39,114 nucleotides of DNA from an uncultured Gemmatimonadota bacterium (GTDB lineage Bacteria; Gemmatimonadota; Gemmatimonadetes; Longimicrobiales; Longimicrobiaceae). Location of the stretch: contig CADCTW010000183.1 of the NCBI GenBank assembly GCA_902805735.1, positions 1-39,114 of the forward strand, in the 5' to 3' direction. The notes under the pieces were generated by a model. The model was not told where the DNA came from. It did not search any database and saw only the letters and a program-made list of their open reading frames with translations. Shown here piece after piece: positions 1 through 8,580 of this stretch. Made by a program: the position numbers and the translations under genes. The stretch's first letter is position 1. Each line of letters starts with the position of its first letter.

Positions 1-176
1 GTCGGACACCGTGTTCTGAGGCGTGAGCGTGAATGGGAGCTTAGACAACTCCATTCTGCTGCACCGAAAGGACCGGTGTCCATTCTTGTTCTACCTACCT
101 GCAACTAAATCGACGAAGAACCTTGATTCTAGATCGCGTCACTGCGCCTTACCGTACGAGATGCCAGGCGCAGTAC
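1..176. other. Left edge, lower-GC stretch without a supportable gene
   Basis: Base composition here is close to even, clearly lower in G+C than the rest of the window. Short overlapping frames exist but none has a convincing start or a recognisable product. It may be the end or the upstream part of a gene lying outside the window, or recently acquired DNA. Confidence 0.4.
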
Positions 177-512
177 ATGGCGCGCAGAGCCGAATTCGTC
201 GAAAAGCGAAAGGGGAAGGTCACGGTCGAATCCGCAAACGGACTGCGGGGAAACAGCATTGATACTGCAACGCTCAACGAGGACAGCATAGCGCGATTCG
301 AGGCGAAGTGGGAAGATCTCGCAGAGCGGATGAATATCGTGCCCGGGAAGCAAGTGCTCCAAGACCTCCGAACCGAGTTGAAGGACAAGTACGTCGTGAA
401 TCTCACCGACGCGCAAATCATCGATGCGTTCCGCCCGGAGGAAGTGCCGAGTGACTTTGGCAAGTTGCTAGAGGAACTCGACAGGTTTCGCCAGTTGGGA
501 GACCCGATTTGA
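177..512 (+). CDS. Small unrecognised protein (about 111 aa)
   Basis: I do not recognise this protein. The frame is open from a TTG at 123, but the ATG at 177 (MARRAEFVEK...) looks the better start; no strong ribosome-binding site precedes either. The product is charged and looks helical, beginning with a basic stretch (VEKRKGKVTVESANG) followed by a Leu/Asp/Glu-rich half ending DRFRQLGDPI. No signal peptide or membrane segment is visible. It ends 4 bases from the stop of the convergent GH15 gene. G+C content and codon use are lower than in all its neighbours, which suggests acquisition from elsewhere or a remnant of a larger gene that began left of the window. Confidence 0.45.
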   Translation: MARRAEFVEKRKGKVTVESANGLRGNSIDTATLNEDSIARFEAKWEDLAERMNIVPGKQVLQDLRTELKDKYVVNLTDAQIIDAFRPEEVPSDFGKLLEELDRFRQLGDPI

Positions 513-516
513 ATCA

Positions 517-2328
517 TCACGCCTTCCACCCGGCCCCGCTCAGGCGGCGGTCGATGTCGTAGGCGGCGCTGATCAGGGCCAGATGGGTGAAGGCCTGGGG
601 GAAGTTGCCCAGGTGCTCGCCGCTGGGGCCGAGCTGCTCGGCGAAGAGGCCGAGATGATTGGCGTAGCCAAGCACCTTTTCGAAGACGAAGCGCGCCTGC
701 TGCACGTCACCGGCGCGGGAGAGGCACTCGGCGTACCAGAAGGAGCAGATGGTGAAGGTGCCCTCGTCGTCCGCGAAGCCGTCGGTCTCGCCCCCCAGGA
801 TGCGGTAGCGGCGCACCAGCGAGTCCTCCACCAGCTCGCGCGTGACGGCGCGCATCGTGGAGGTCCAGCGCGGGTCCGTGGGGGAGATGAAGCGCAGCAG
901 CGGCATCAGGAGCACCGACGCGTCCATCTCCCTGCCCCCCTGCTCGCCCACGAAGGCGCCCAGCTTCGGGTTCCACATCTCCTCGAAGATGGAGTTGTAG
1001 ATCTGGTCGCGCGTCTCCAGCCAACGGGTGAGCGGCGCGGGGAAGGAGCGGCGCATGGCGAGCCGCACCGCGCGGTCCACGGCCACCCAGCAGAGGAGGC
1101 GCGAGGAAAGGTGGTGGCGCTGCTCGCTGCGGATCTCCCAGATCCCCTCGTCGGGGAGGCGCCAGTGGCCGCAAACCCAGTCCACCAGCCCGGAGAGGCG
1201 CACCCACAGGTCGTGCGAGATGGGCTCGCCGTACTTGTCGTACAGGTACACGGAGTCCATCAGCGCGCCGTAGATGTCCAGCTGGAGCTGGGACGACGCC
1301 GCGTTGCCGATGCGCACGGGCCGCGAGCCGCGGTACCCGTCCCAGTGCGCCAGCTCCGCCTCGGGAACCTCCTTGGAGCCGTCCAGCTGATAGAGCGGCT
1401 GCAGGGGGCCGGCGTCGCCGTTGCCCGCCGTGACGCGGTCGGTGATCCAGCGGATGAAGGCGCCCGTCTCCTTGGTAAGTCCCAGCCGGATCAGCGCGTA
1501 CAGCGTAAAGGCCGCGTCGCGCACCCAGGTGTAGCGGTAGTCCCAGTTGCGCGCGCCGCCGATCCGCTCGGGGAGCCCGAAGGTAGGGGCCGCGACGAGC
1601 GAGCCGTGCGGGTCGGAGACGAGCAGCTTGAGGGCGAGGGCCGAGCGGTTCACCTCGTCGCGCCAGCGGCCCGTGTAGGTGGAGCGCCCGATCCACCTCC
1701 GCCAGAAGTTCTCCGTCTCCTTGAACGCGCGCGCCGAGTAGCGGTGCGACGCCCGCGGCGCTCCCTCGCACGCCCCGCCCACCTCCAGCACGAAGGTCGC
1801 CGTGTCGCCGGGGCGCAGGGTGAACTCCGCGACCGCGTCGCCCTCCGCCACCCGCAGCGGGACGGAGGCGTCGAGGCGCATCTTCAGCGAGCCGTCCTCC
1901 GCGGTGAAGCAGACGCTCTCGGCGCCGCCCTCGGCGCGGTGGGGCGTCTGGCCGTAGCCGAAGCGGGGGGCGCAGCGCACGTGGAAGGTGACTTCGCCGC
2001 GCACGGCCTTGGCGCGCCTCACCACCCGCCGCACGTCCGATTCGCCGATCGTCATGAAGTCGGTGATCTCGGCCACCCCCGCGGGGCCCATGAAGCGCGT
2101 GAGCAGGACGTTGGTGTCCGGCAGGTAGAGCTGCCGCCGCCGCGCCTCGTCCAGCGCGGGCGCCACCGTGAACGACCCGCCGCGCTCCGCGTCCAGCAGC
2201 GACGCGAACACGGTGGGCGAATCGAAGCGCGGGGCGCACATGAAGCCGATGGTGCCGTCGAGTCCCACCAGCGCGACCGTGTTGAGGTCGCCGATGATCC
2301 CGTGGTCTTCGATGGGAGGATAAGGCAT
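517..2328 (-). CDS. Glycoside hydrolase family 15 protein (trehalase/glucoamylase-like)
   Basis: Cytoplasmic (alpha/alpha)6-barrel glycosidase of the GH15 family; the bacterial subgroup with this opening (MPYPPIEDHGIIGDLNT) includes trehalases and glucoamylase-like enzymes that release glucose from alpha-glucosides. The 603-aa length is normal. An N-terminal beta-domain spans about residues 1-200. The barrel then shows the substrate-site motif NWDYRYTWVRDA (261-272), DEGIWEIR (393-400, with Glu398 the likely general acid) and LFAEQLGP with Glu564 the likely general base. The start is the ATG at 2326-2328; the frame is open 144 bases further upstream, but that part is low-complexity and coincides with a hairpin repeat. 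No signal peptide is seen. It stands alone, convergent with the small gene to its left and divergent from the DHH gene. Substrate (trehalose or maltodextrin) cannot be settled from sequence. Confidence 0.93.
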   Translation of the reverse strand: MPYPPIEDHGIIGDLNTVALVGLDGTIGFMCAPRFDSPTVFASLLDAERGGSFTVAPALDEARRRQLYLPDTNVLLTRFMGPAGVAEITDFMTIGESDVRRVVRRAKAVRGEVTFHVRCAPRFGYGQTPHRAEGGAESVCFTAEDGSLKMRLDASVPLRVAEGDAVAEFTLRPGDTATFVLEVGGACEGAPRASHRYSARAFKETENFWRRWIGRSTYTGRWRDEVNRSALALKLLVSDPHGSLVAAPTFGLPERIGGARNWDYRYTWVRDAAFTLYALIRLGLTKETGAFIRWITDRVTAGNGDAGPLQPLYQLDGSKEVPEAELAHWDGYRGSRPVRIGNAASSQLQLDIYGALMDSVYLYDKYGEPISHDLWVRLSGLVDWVCGHWRLPDEGIWEIRSEQRHHLSSRLLCWVAVDRAVRLAMRRSFPAPLTRWLETRDQIYNSIFEEMWNPKLGAFVGEQGGREMDASVLLMPLLRFISPTDPRWTSTMRAVTRELVEDSLVRRYRILGGETDGFADDEGTFTICSFWYAECLSRAGDVQQARFVFEKVLGYANHLGLFAEQLGPSGEHLGNFPQAFTHLALISAAYDIDRRLSGAGWKA

Positions 2329-2393
2329 CGCGATCCGGATGGGGGGAGCGGACGGCCTGCGGGTTGCGAAGCGTTCGGCAAAAGCTGTGCACG

Positions 2394-2449
2394 GAGGGCC
2401 CTCACCCCCCCGACCCCCTCCCCCAAACAGCTGGGGGAGGGGGGCGCAC
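2394..2449 (+). repeat. Repeat A, copy 1 (hairpin element)
   Basis: This lies in the 327-bp gap between the divergent GH15 and DHH genes. It contains a perfect 11-bp stem (2414-2424 with 2433-2443) with an AAACAGCT loop. Its outer part, 2396-2418, is a perfect 23-base inverted match to 2573-2595 in copy 2. The rest of the gap (2329-2393, 2450-2543, 2598-2655) shows no gene or clear promoter. Confidence 0.8.
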
Positions 2450-2543
2450 TCCGGCCATCCAGCGGCACCCACGAATCTCGAACGCCGCAGTTTTCGAGAG
2501 CCGCAGCCCCGACGCCGCCGAACACCGCGCCAACACAGAAGAT

Positions 2544-2597
2544 GCGCCCCCCTCTCCCGTTATCGGGAGAGCGGGGGTCGGGGGGGTGAGGGCCCCC
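2544..2597 (-). repeat. Repeat A, copy 2 (inverted relative to copy 1)
   Basis: Read on the minus strand, this has the same plan as copy 1: a GGGCCCTCACC-type lead, CCGACCCCC, a hairpin, then GGGGCGCA. Its inner hairpin is CTCTCCCG / CGGGAGAG (2552-2559 with 2564-2571), loop TTAT, so the stem sequence has diverged while the fold is kept. Together with copy 1 it could form one long cruciform between the two divergent genes. Confidence 0.75.
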
Positions 2598-2655
2598 TTT
2601 CAGCGCGCCGCCAGCCCCATCCATTCCATGCACCCACGCACTCACGGCCTCCCCC

Positions 2656-3726
2656 ATGCCCATCCCGCTCGACTCCGCCCTCCCCGACGCGCGCGAACGG
2701 ACGCGCGCCTTCTTCGACGCGCTTCCCCGCACGGCGCGGATCGTCGTGTTCTGCCACTTCGATGCGGACGGGCTGGGGGCGGGGGCGGTGTTCGGGCGGG
2801 CGCTGCCGAGGATGGGGTTCGAGGACGTGCGGGTGGTGCCGAGCGGGCGGGGGGAGAACGCGTTCACCGACGCGGCGCGCACGCGGCTGCGGGCGCTGCG
2901 GCCGGACGCGCTGGTGGTGACGGACCTGGGGGTGAACCGCGAGGGGGTGCTGGAGGGAGTGCCCACGCTCTACGTGGACCATCACCGGCCCGACGGGGAG
3001 CCCGAAGGCGCGGCAGTGGTGCTGGGATACGAGTGGGAGCCGATCCCCGCGTCGGCCTGGCTGGCGTACGAGATCCTGCGGCCCCTTGCCGAGATCGACG
3101 ACCTGTCATGGATCGCGGCGGTGGGGACGATGAGCGACCTGGGGGACAAGGCGCCGTGGGACGAGCTCCCGGCGCTCCGCAGGGAGTGGACGGCGAAGTG
3201 GCTGCGCGAAGCCGTAACCGCCGTGAACGCCGCGCGCCGCGCATCGGCGTTCGACATCCAGACGCCGCTGGAGCTGCTGATGACCGCCGCGCACCCGCGC
3301 GAGATCGCGGAGGGCGACGCGGAGGCGGTGGCGCGGCTCCGCGGGTACCGCGCGGAGGTGCAGGCGGAGCTGTCGGTGGCGCGCAAGCGGGCGCCGCTCT
3401 TCTCCGCGACGCAGCCCTGGGCGCTGGTGCCGCTCGATTCGCCCTGCCAGATCCACCCCCTGATCGCCCAGCAGTGGCGCGGCCGGCTCGCGGACCGCGT
3501 GGTGATCGCGGCCAACCGCGGCTACCTCCCGGGGACCGTCGCGTTCAGCGCCCGCACGGCGCGGCGCGACCTGGTGCTCCCGGAGCTGCTGCGCGCGGTG
3601 GACATCGGCCCCGTGGGCCCCGAGTTCGGCCGCGGCCACGACCAGGCATCGGGCGGACAGCTTCCCACCGCCCAGTTCAACCGGCTGGTGGACGCGCTGG
3701 GCTTCGACGAGCGCGCGCGCGCCTGA
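2656..3726 (+). CDS. DHH-family phosphoesterase
   Basis: Cytoplasmic metal-dependent phosphoesterase of the DHH superfamily (the fold of RecJ exonuclease and nanoRNase/cyclic dinucleotide phosphodiesterases). The N-terminal DHH domain shows HFDADG (34-39), an Asp in VVTDLGV (Asp90), DHH (108-110) and GTMSDLGD (157-164), the four Mn-binding motifs. Residues about 230-350 form the C-terminal part. The 356-aa length is shorter than RecJ, and I see no OB-fold, so it is probably a small-substrate or oligonucleotide phosphoesterase rather than true RecJ. The C-terminal substrate-binding DHHA1 GG motif is not obvious. The ATG at 2656 is the first start in the frame; no good Shine-Dalgarno precedes it. 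It appears to be a single-gene unit. Confidence 0.88.
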   Translation: MPIPLDSALPDARERTRAFFDALPRTARIVVFCHFDADGLGAGAVFGRALPRMGFEDVRVVPSGRGENAFTDAARTRLRALRPDALVVTDLGVNREGVLEGVPTLYVDHHRPDGEPEGAAVVLGYEWEPIPASAWLAYEILRPLAEIDDLSWIAAVGTMSDLGDKAPWDELPALRREWTAKWLREAVTAVNAARRASAFDIQTPLELLMTAAHPREIAEGDAEAVARLRGYRAEVQAELSVARKRAPLFSATQPWALVPLDSPCQIHPLIAQQWRGRLADRVVIAANRGYLPGTVAFSARTARRDLVLPELLRAVDIGPVGPEFGRGHDQASGGQLPTAQFNRLVDALGFDERARA

Positions 3727-3835
3727 CCCGGGCACCCGACGTACGGGCGCGCCCGCAGCATGGGGCCGCCCGACAGGTGATCCCACGGGGGGGAATCGCG
3801 CCAGAGCGGCCGGACAGCGCGGACGCGAGGGAATT

Positions 3836-4014
3836 CCCCCCCACGCACAGACCCATGGGAATCGCCTCCTCCCCCAGCAGTTTGGGGGAGGAGGTCGGGA
3901 GGAGAGGGCCTCGGCCTCCGCCGCGGGCGCGAAAAATCCCCCCACGCACAGACCTGTGGGAATCGCCTCCTCCCCCAGCGGTTTGGGGGAGGAGGTCGGG
4001 AGGAGAGGGCCTCA
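3836..4014 (-). repeat. Repeat A, copies 3 and 4 in tandem
   Basis: Two direct copies about 78 bases long, 3836-3916 and 3938-4014, are offset by 101 bases. Each starts with CCCCACGCACAGACC, then GGGAATCGCC and an 11-bp hairpin; in copy 3 the stem is 3865-3875 with 3884-3894. Read on the minus strand they match copies 1 and 2 near 2.4-2.6 kb. They fill most of the 505-bp gap 3727-4231. The remainder of the gap, including 4015-4231 just before the sensor kinase, shows no gene I can support. Confidence 0.8.
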
Positions 4015-4231
4015 GCGCCGCGAACGCCGCGCGGCAAGGGTGGGCGTGATGGAATCGCGAGCCGGCGGGAGGCGGTGACGTCTGGCCCGATGCCTGTGGG
4101 ATCGCTGGTTCGTTACATGATGCCCGCTTCTTGCGTTGAGGCGCGGCGACCGGCTCGCACTCAACCGCAGACCCCGCTGAACGCTTGAAGACGCTCGCGA
4201 TGGTGGCACCGCACGCACCCCGCCGGTGCCG

Positions 4232-7141
4232 ATGAGGCTCTCCACACCCGTCCGCCTGGTCGCCACGTACGGCTCGGCGCTCCTCTTCGTGGTGCTCAGC
4301 CTGCTGGCGTACGCGGCCGTGCAGCGCTCGCGCGAGAGCACCCGCTGGGTGGAGCACACGCACCGCGTGATCATCGTCCTGGAAACCACCCTCTCCGACC
4401 TGCGCGACGCGGAGACGGGGCAGCGCGGCTTCCTGCTCACCGGCGACACCAGCTACCTGGCGCCGTACCATACCGGGATGCGCCGCTTCGGCGGGCACCT
4501 GGAGACGCTCCGCGCCAGCACCGCCGACAACCCGGCGCAGCAGAGGCGGATCGCGGCGCTGCGCACGCTGGGCGCGGCCAAGATCCAGGTGATGGCGGAG
4601 TTCGTCCGCATCCGGCGCGAGCAGGGGCTGGATCCGGCGCTGGCGGCGGTGCGCGGCGGGCGCGGCAAGGAGCTGATGGACCGCATCCGCGCCGTGGTCG
4701 CGGAGATGCGCGTGGAGGAGGAGCGCCTGCTGGCCCAGCGCCGCGCGGTGGAGACGCGCAGGCGCGCGGCGGTGATATGGGTGCTGCTGGGCGGCGGCGT
4801 GTCCGCGGGGGCGCTGGCGCTGCTCATCAACGTGCTCTTCGCCCGGCACGCGCGGGCGCAGCAGGCCGCCACGGGCGAGCTGGAATCCGCCAACCACCTG
4901 CTGCAGGAGCGCGCCTCGCTGCTGGAGATGCAGAGCGGGCAGCTCCGGCGGCGCGCGCGGGAGGAGGCGGCGCTTGCCGAGGTCGCGCGCAGCCTGACCA
5001 CGTCGTTCGAGGTGGACGAGGTGCTGCGGCGCATCGTGGACGGCGCGCGCACCGCCACGCAGGCCCGCGGCGTCTTCGTGGAGCGCGTGGACTCCGCCCG
5101 CCAGCACGTGGAGGTGGTGGCGGGCGCGGGCGACGGCTTCCCTCCCCTGGGCGCGCGGGTGCCGTACGCGGGCTCGCTGGCGGAGGACGTGCTGGAGCGC
5201 GACGCCCCCGAGTGGATCCCCGACGTGACGATGGAGCGGCGGCCCATTGCCCCCGCCATCGAGGAGGCGTGCGGGAGGTGCGCGGCGCTGGTGGTGCCGC
5301 TGATCTCGGAGCAGGACGCGCTGGGGGCGCTGGTGCTCCTCCAGCAAGCCGACCACCCGCCCTTTCGCGAGGACGAGGTGGTCCGCGCGCGCACGCTGGC
5401 CGACCTGGCGGCCATCGCCCTGCGCCGCGTGATCCTGTACACCGAGGCGGAGCGGCGGCGGGCGGCGCTGGAGGAGAGCGAGCGCCGCTTCCGCCTGCTG
5501 GTGGACTCGGTGCAGGACTACGCCATCGCCATGCTGGATCCCGACGGGCGCGTGCGGAGCTGGAACCGCGGCGCCGAGCGGCTGCACGGCTACACGGCGG
5601 AGGAGGCGATCGGGCTGCCGGTGGAGCGGCTCTACGCGCCGGAGGACCGCGAAGCCGGCTTTCCCGGGGCGCAGTTGCGGACGGCGGCGCGCGAGGGCCG
5701 CTTCGAGGAGGATGGCTGGCGGGTGCGAAAGGACGGGTCCAGCTTCTGGGCGCACGTGGTGATCAACGCCATCCGCGACGAACAGGGGGAGCTGCTGGGT
5801 TTCGTGGACGTGGCGGGCGACCTCACCGACCGGCACCGCGCCGAGCAGGCGCGCGAAACGTACCTGCAGCAGGAGCGCCGCGCCCGGGGCGAGGCGGACT
5901 CGGCCAACCGCGCCAAGAGCCAGTTCCTGGCGACGATGAGCCACGAGATCCGCACCCCCATCAACGCCATCATCGGCTACGCCGACCTGCTGGAGATGGA
6001 GCTCAAGGGGCCGCTGACGCCGGGGCAGCGCGAGCAGGTGAACCGCGTGCAGAAGAGCAGCCAGCACCTGCTGGGACTGGTCAACGACGTGCTGGACCTT
6101 TCCAAGGTGGAGGCGGGGGAGATGACGGTGGAGTCGCACCCCGCCCCCCTGCGCACCACGGCCCGCTCGGCCATGGAGCTGGTGGAGCCGCAGGCCGCGG
6201 CCAAGAGGATCACCCTCTCGGACGTATCCGAGTGCAGCCCCAACGTGTGCTTCGTGGGGGACGAGGACCGCGTCCGCCAGGTTCTCCTCAACCTCCTCTC
6301 CAACGCCGTCAAGTTCACGGAGCCCGGCGGCCGCGTGACCATCCGCTGCGGCGTGGTGGACGAGGCGCCGGCCGACGTGCGGGTGCAGGGGCCGGGCCCG
6401 TGGACGCTGATGGAGGTGGTGGACACCGGTGTGGGGATCCCCGAGGAGGAGCAGGCGCGCGTCTTCGAGCCGTTCACGCAGGTGGAGGGCGGCTACACGC
6501 GGAGGCAGGGGGGCACGGGGCTGGGGCTGGCCATCAGCCGCCGCATGGCGCGCCTGATGGGGGGCGACCTGACGGTGCAGAGCGCGCCCGGCGAGGGGTC
6601 GCGCTTCGCCCTCTGGCTCCCCTCCACCACCGAGTCGGCGGCGGAGCCGGCGGACGTGCTGCGCTGGCCGGACCGCCCGGGGCAGGTGCCGGGGCTGGCG
6701 GAGGTCGGACGGCTGGTGGCCGAGGGCGCCGACGAGCTGGTGCAGTCGCTGGCCGGCCTCCTGCGCGGCGACCCGCAGGTTCCCGGCGCGCACACGCTGG
6801 ACCGGGCGCAGCTGGAGAACCACATCTCCACATTCCTGCTGGACATCGGCAAGTCGCTGATCACGCTGGACGAGGGCGGTGGCGAGCCCGCGCTCATGCG
6901 CGACGGCTCGGACATCCAGCGCCTGATCTCCGTGCGCCACGGCGACCAGCGGCGCCGCCTGGGCTGGAGCGCCGAGGCCGTGCGCCGCGAGTTCGTCCTG
7001 CTGCGCGAGGTCGTGGACGCGCACGTGCGCCGCGAGGCCCCCGCGCGGACCTCCGACAACGTCGACACCTCCATCACCATCCTCCACCGGCTCCTGGAGC
7101 GGGCCGAGGAGATCGCGCTCGGGAGCTTGGGACAGAACTAG
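4232..7141 (+). CDS. Membrane sensor histidine kinase: CHASE3-GAF-PAS-HisKA-HATPase with C-terminal RsbRD-like region
   Basis: Inner-membrane sensor kinase of about 969 aa. Order: TM1 (8-30), periplasmic CHASE3-type domain (about 35-178, with LRDAETGQRGFLLTG typical of the family), TM2 (180-203), a coiled linker, GAF (about 245-400), PAS (about 415-540), HisKA with His571 in MSHEIRTPINAIIGYADLL, HATPase with NLLSNAVKF, DTGVGIP and GGTGLGLAISRRMARLMGG, then about 165 extra residues. That tail contains RHGDQRRRLGWS and VRREFVLLREVV, resembling the four-helix RsbRD-type module at the N terminus of the kinase at 26075-27226. No receiver domain is attached and no response-regulator gene is adjacent, so it is an orphan kinase. 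GTG at 4226 is an alternative start six bases upstream. The stop lies 2 bases before a palindromic repeat. Confidence 0.92.
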   Translation: MRLSTPVRLVATYGSALLFVVLSLLAYAAVQRSRESTRWVEHTHRVIIVLETTLSDLRDAETGQRGFLLTGDTSYLAPYHTGMRRFGGHLETLRASTADNPAQQRRIAALRTLGAAKIQVMAEFVRIRREQGLDPALAAVRGGRGKELMDRIRAVVAEMRVEEERLLAQRRAVETRRRAAVIWVLLGGGVSAGALALLINVLFARHARAQQAATGELESANHLLQERASLLEMQSGQLRRRAREEAALAEVARSLTTSFEVDEVLRRIVDGARTATQARGVFVERVDSARQHVEVVAGAGDGFPPLGARVPYAGSLAEDVLERDAPEWIPDVTMERRPIAPAIEEACGRCAALVVPLISEQDALGALVLLQQADHPPFREDEVVRARTLADLAAIALRRVILYTEAERRRAALEESERRFRLLVDSVQDYAIAMLDPDGRVRSWNRGAERLHGYTAEEAIGLPVERLYAPEDREAGFPGAQLRTAAREGRFEEDGWRVRKDGSSFWAHVVINAIRDEQGELLGFVDVAGDLTDRHRAEQARETYLQQERRARGEADSANRAKSQFLATMSHEIRTPINAIIGYADLLEMELKGPLTPGQREQVNRVQKSSQHLLGLVNDVLDLSKVEAGEMTVESHPAPLRTTARSAMELVEPQAAAKRITLSDVSECSPNVCFVGDEDRVRQVLLNLLSNAVKFTEPGGRVTIRCGVVDEAPADVRVQGPGPWTLMEVVDTGVGIPEEEQARVFEPFTQVEGGYTRRQGGTGLGLAISRRMARLMGGDLTVQSAPGEGSRFALWLPSTTESAAEPADVLRWPDRPGQVPGLAEVGRLVAEGADELVQSLAGLLRGDPQVPGAHTLDRAQLENHISTFLLDIGKSLITLDEGGGEPALMRDGSDIQRLISVRHGDQRRRLGWSAEAVRREFVLLREVVDAHVRREAPARTSDNVDTSITILHRLLERAEEIALGSLGQN

Positions 7142-7143
7142 GC

Positions 7144-7205
7144 TCACACAGAGACACAGAGGCACAGAGATGAAGGAATCTCTGTGCCTCTGTGTCTCTG
7201 TGTGA
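7144..7205. repeat. Gene-end palindrome (repeat R), copy 1, complete
   Basis: Perfect 27-bp inverted repeat: 7144-7170 pairs with 7179-7205 around the 8-base loop TGAAGGAA. It is built from CACAGAG-like units. It fills the gap between convergent genes, starting 2 bases after one stop and ending 5 bases before the other. A bidirectional terminator or mRNA 3'-end role is plausible, but there is no U-tract. Confidence 0.9.
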
Positions 7206-7210
7206 CCGGC

Positions 7211-7606
7211 TTAATCCTTGTCGTGCTGGCCGATCGTGCTGGTGACGGTGCGGATGACCGAGCGGGCTCGTTCCACCACCGCGCGGGTGGCGTCCAGGAG
7301 CGCGTTGTTCTGGGCGGTCTCGTCGGTCGCGGCGGGAGCGGCGGGCTCGGGGCGCGTCTGGTTGAGGAAGCTCTCCGTCTGGCGCACGGCGACAGGCGTG
7401 GCGGCGGCGAGCCACGCCCACAGGGCGTCGTCGGGCGCGCTGTCCCAGCCCGCCGGGACCGGGTGGAGGCGGCGGCGCTCCGACTGAGACTCGAAGCCCA
7501 GCCACCCGGCCGCGTAGATGGAGCGCACGTTGGAGACGGAGCTGGGGTACGTGTCCCAGGCCCGCCACACGATGCCCTCCGAATCGGTGAATTCTCGGTA
7601 TGCCAT
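7211..7606 (-). CDS. Small unrecognised soluble protein with a Trp-rich N-terminal domain (131 aa)
   Basis: No function can be named. The start is taken at the ATG 7604-7606 ([18 protein letters not shown]); the frame is open further upstream, but that region is low-complexity. Residues 1-70 look like a compact domain: WRAWDTYP near 14-21, AGWLGFES (33-40), then [13 protein letters not shown] and WAWLAAA. Residues about 85-131 are Ala/Thr/Arg-rich and probably a helical tail, with no membrane segment. It is convergent with the sensor kinase, from which it is separated only by the palindrome. It is divergent from wrbA, so it shares that intergenic region and the MarR-like box there. Confidence 0.75.
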   Translation of the reverse strand: MAYREFTDSEGIVWRAWDTYPSSVSNVRSIYAAGWLGFESQSERRRLHPVPAGWDSAPDDALWAWLAAATPVAVRQTESFLNQTRPEPAAPAATDETAQNNALLDATRAVVERARSVIRTVTSTIGQHDKD

Positions 7607-7712
7607 GATCCGGGGGAGCTCGGGGTGTGCGCGGGAATCCCTGGAATATGTACGTGCGGCGGAGCCGGGGGAAGGCTCTCGGGCCCTGGCGGAGGCGCCG
7701 CGGTGGCCCGCC

Positions 7713-7734
7713 ACTTGCTTAAGTGCTGAAATAT
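7713..7734 (+). promoter_or_regulatory. Candidate MarR-type operator upstream of wrbA
   Basis: The box TTAAGTGCTGAAATAT (7719-7734) matches the boxes before marR and yceI at AGT-N-CTGAAA. It is a partial palindrome centred near 7725, about 50 bases before the wrbA start, and it also lies in the upstream region of the divergent gene at 7606. Confidence 0.6.
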
Positions 7735-7781
7735 CCGGCGCCGCTGGGGCGCCAGGGCATCACGCGGAAAGGGAGGGCAGG

Positions 7782-8381
7782 ATGGCACAGGTCCGGCTGG
7801 CGATCGTCTACTACAGCACCTACGGCACCAACCACGCGATGGCGGAGGTGGCCGCCGAGGCCGCGCGCGCCGAAGGGGCGGAGGTGCGGGTGCTGAAGGT
7901 GCGGGAGACGGCGCCCGAGGGGGTGGTGAACGGGCAGGACGCGTGGAAGGCGCACGCGGAGAACACGGCGCACGTCCCCGAGGCGACGCTGGACGACATG
8001 GAGTGGGCCAACGCGATCCTGATGTCCGCGCCCACGCGCTTCGGCGTGTCGGCGAGCCAGCTTCGGGCCTTCATCGACCAGCTTGGGCCGCTGTGGGGCC
8101 GCGGCGCGCTGGCCAACAAGGCCGTGAGCGCCATGACCAGCGCGCAGAACCCGCACGGCGGGCAGGAGTCGACACTGCTTGGGCTCTACACCACCTTCAT
8201 GCACTGGGGCGCCATCCTGGTGCCGCCCGGCTACACGGACCCGGTGATCTTCGCCAGCGGCGGCAACCCGTACGGCACCAGCGTCACCGCCGCCGGCAAC
8301 CCGCTGACGGGAGAGTACAAGGCCTCCATCCGCCACCAGGCGCGGAGGCTGGTTCAGGTCGCGGCGAAGCTGGCGGAGTGA
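7782..8381 (+). CDS. wrbA: NAD(P)H:quinone oxidoreductase, WrbA family
   Basis: FMN-dependent two-electron quinone reductase of the WrbA (type IV) family; it reduces quinones to quinols with NAD(P)H and so avoids semiquinone radicals. The 199-aa length is normal. The flavodoxin phosphate loop is [15 protein letters not shown] near residues 8-22. APTRFG, then [13 protein letters not shown] and [14 protein letters not shown], are the characteristic FMN and active-site stretches. The ATG at 7782 has GGGAGGGCAG just upstream. A frame extending upstream to 7518 is open but not protein-like. It is followed by marR and yceI in the same direction, and a shared operator-like box before each gene suggests MarR control. 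Cytosolic, probably tetrameric as in the family. Confidence 0.93.
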   Translation: MAQVRLAIVYYSTYGTNHAMAEVAAEAARAEGAEVRVLKVRETAPEGVVNGQDAWKAHAENTAHVPEATLDDMEWANAILMSAPTRFGVSASQLRAFIDQLGPLWGRGALANKAVSAMTSAQNPHGGQESTLLGLYTTFMHWGAILVPPGYTDPVIFASGGNPYGTSVTAAGNPLTGEYKASIRHQARRLVQVAAKLAE

Positions 8382-8395
8382 GGAACGGAAGGGCC

Positions 8396-8438
8396 GAGTG
8401 CCTAGTGCCTAGTGCCTGGTAACTGCTGTTCGGCAGTT
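8396..8438 (+). repeat. Short tandem repeat plus hairpin after wrbA
   Basis: Nearly three copies of the octamer AGTGCCTA (8397-8417) are followed by a 6-bp hairpin AACTGC / GCAGTT (8421-8426 with 8433-8438). It sits 15 bases after the wrbA stop. No U-run follows, so it is a weak terminator candidate at best. Confidence 0.45.
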
Positions 8439-8523
8439 GGCGCTCAGCCGCTTCCGCGGGATGCACACCGGGGCCCAGGTGATCGATCTCAGGGGGCGCG
8501 GTGGGCTCAGGCAACCGCGCCCC

Positions 8524-8564
8524 TTGACTTCGCGGGATAGATAATTACTTTAGTACTGAAACAT
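8524..8564 (+). promoter_or_regulatory. Candidate promoter and autoregulatory operator of marR
   Basis: A -35-like TTGACT (8524-8529) and -10-like TACTTT (8546-8551) are separated by 16 bases in an unusually AT-rich patch. The box TTTAGTACTGAAACAT (8549-8564) overlaps the -10 and matches the wrbA and yceI boxes. The layout would let the MarR protein repress its own gene. Confidence 0.6.
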
Positions 8565-8580
8565 TTCTACGGGGAAGCCG

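Noticed and set aside
23-262. 79-codon frame overlapping the first small gene
   Set aside because: Basic, low-information translation that overlaps a more protein-like frame; no good start signal.
583-2589. Long plus-strand frame opposite the GH15 gene
   Set aside because: Composition is that of an antisense shadow (His/Arg/Glu/Ala-rich), while the minus strand carries complete GH15 motifs.
3677-7165. A very long open frame (about 1160 codons) on the minus strand opposite the sensor kinase
   Set aside because: It is His/Arg/Val/Ala-rich with no domain, and it is the complement of a GC-rich gene with clear kinase motifs; such antisense frames are common at this base composition.
7144-7205. 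Palindromes considered as insertion-sequence ends or phage attachment sites
   Set aside because: They recur ten times without a transposase or integrase between any pair, without target duplications, and mostly at gene 3' ends.
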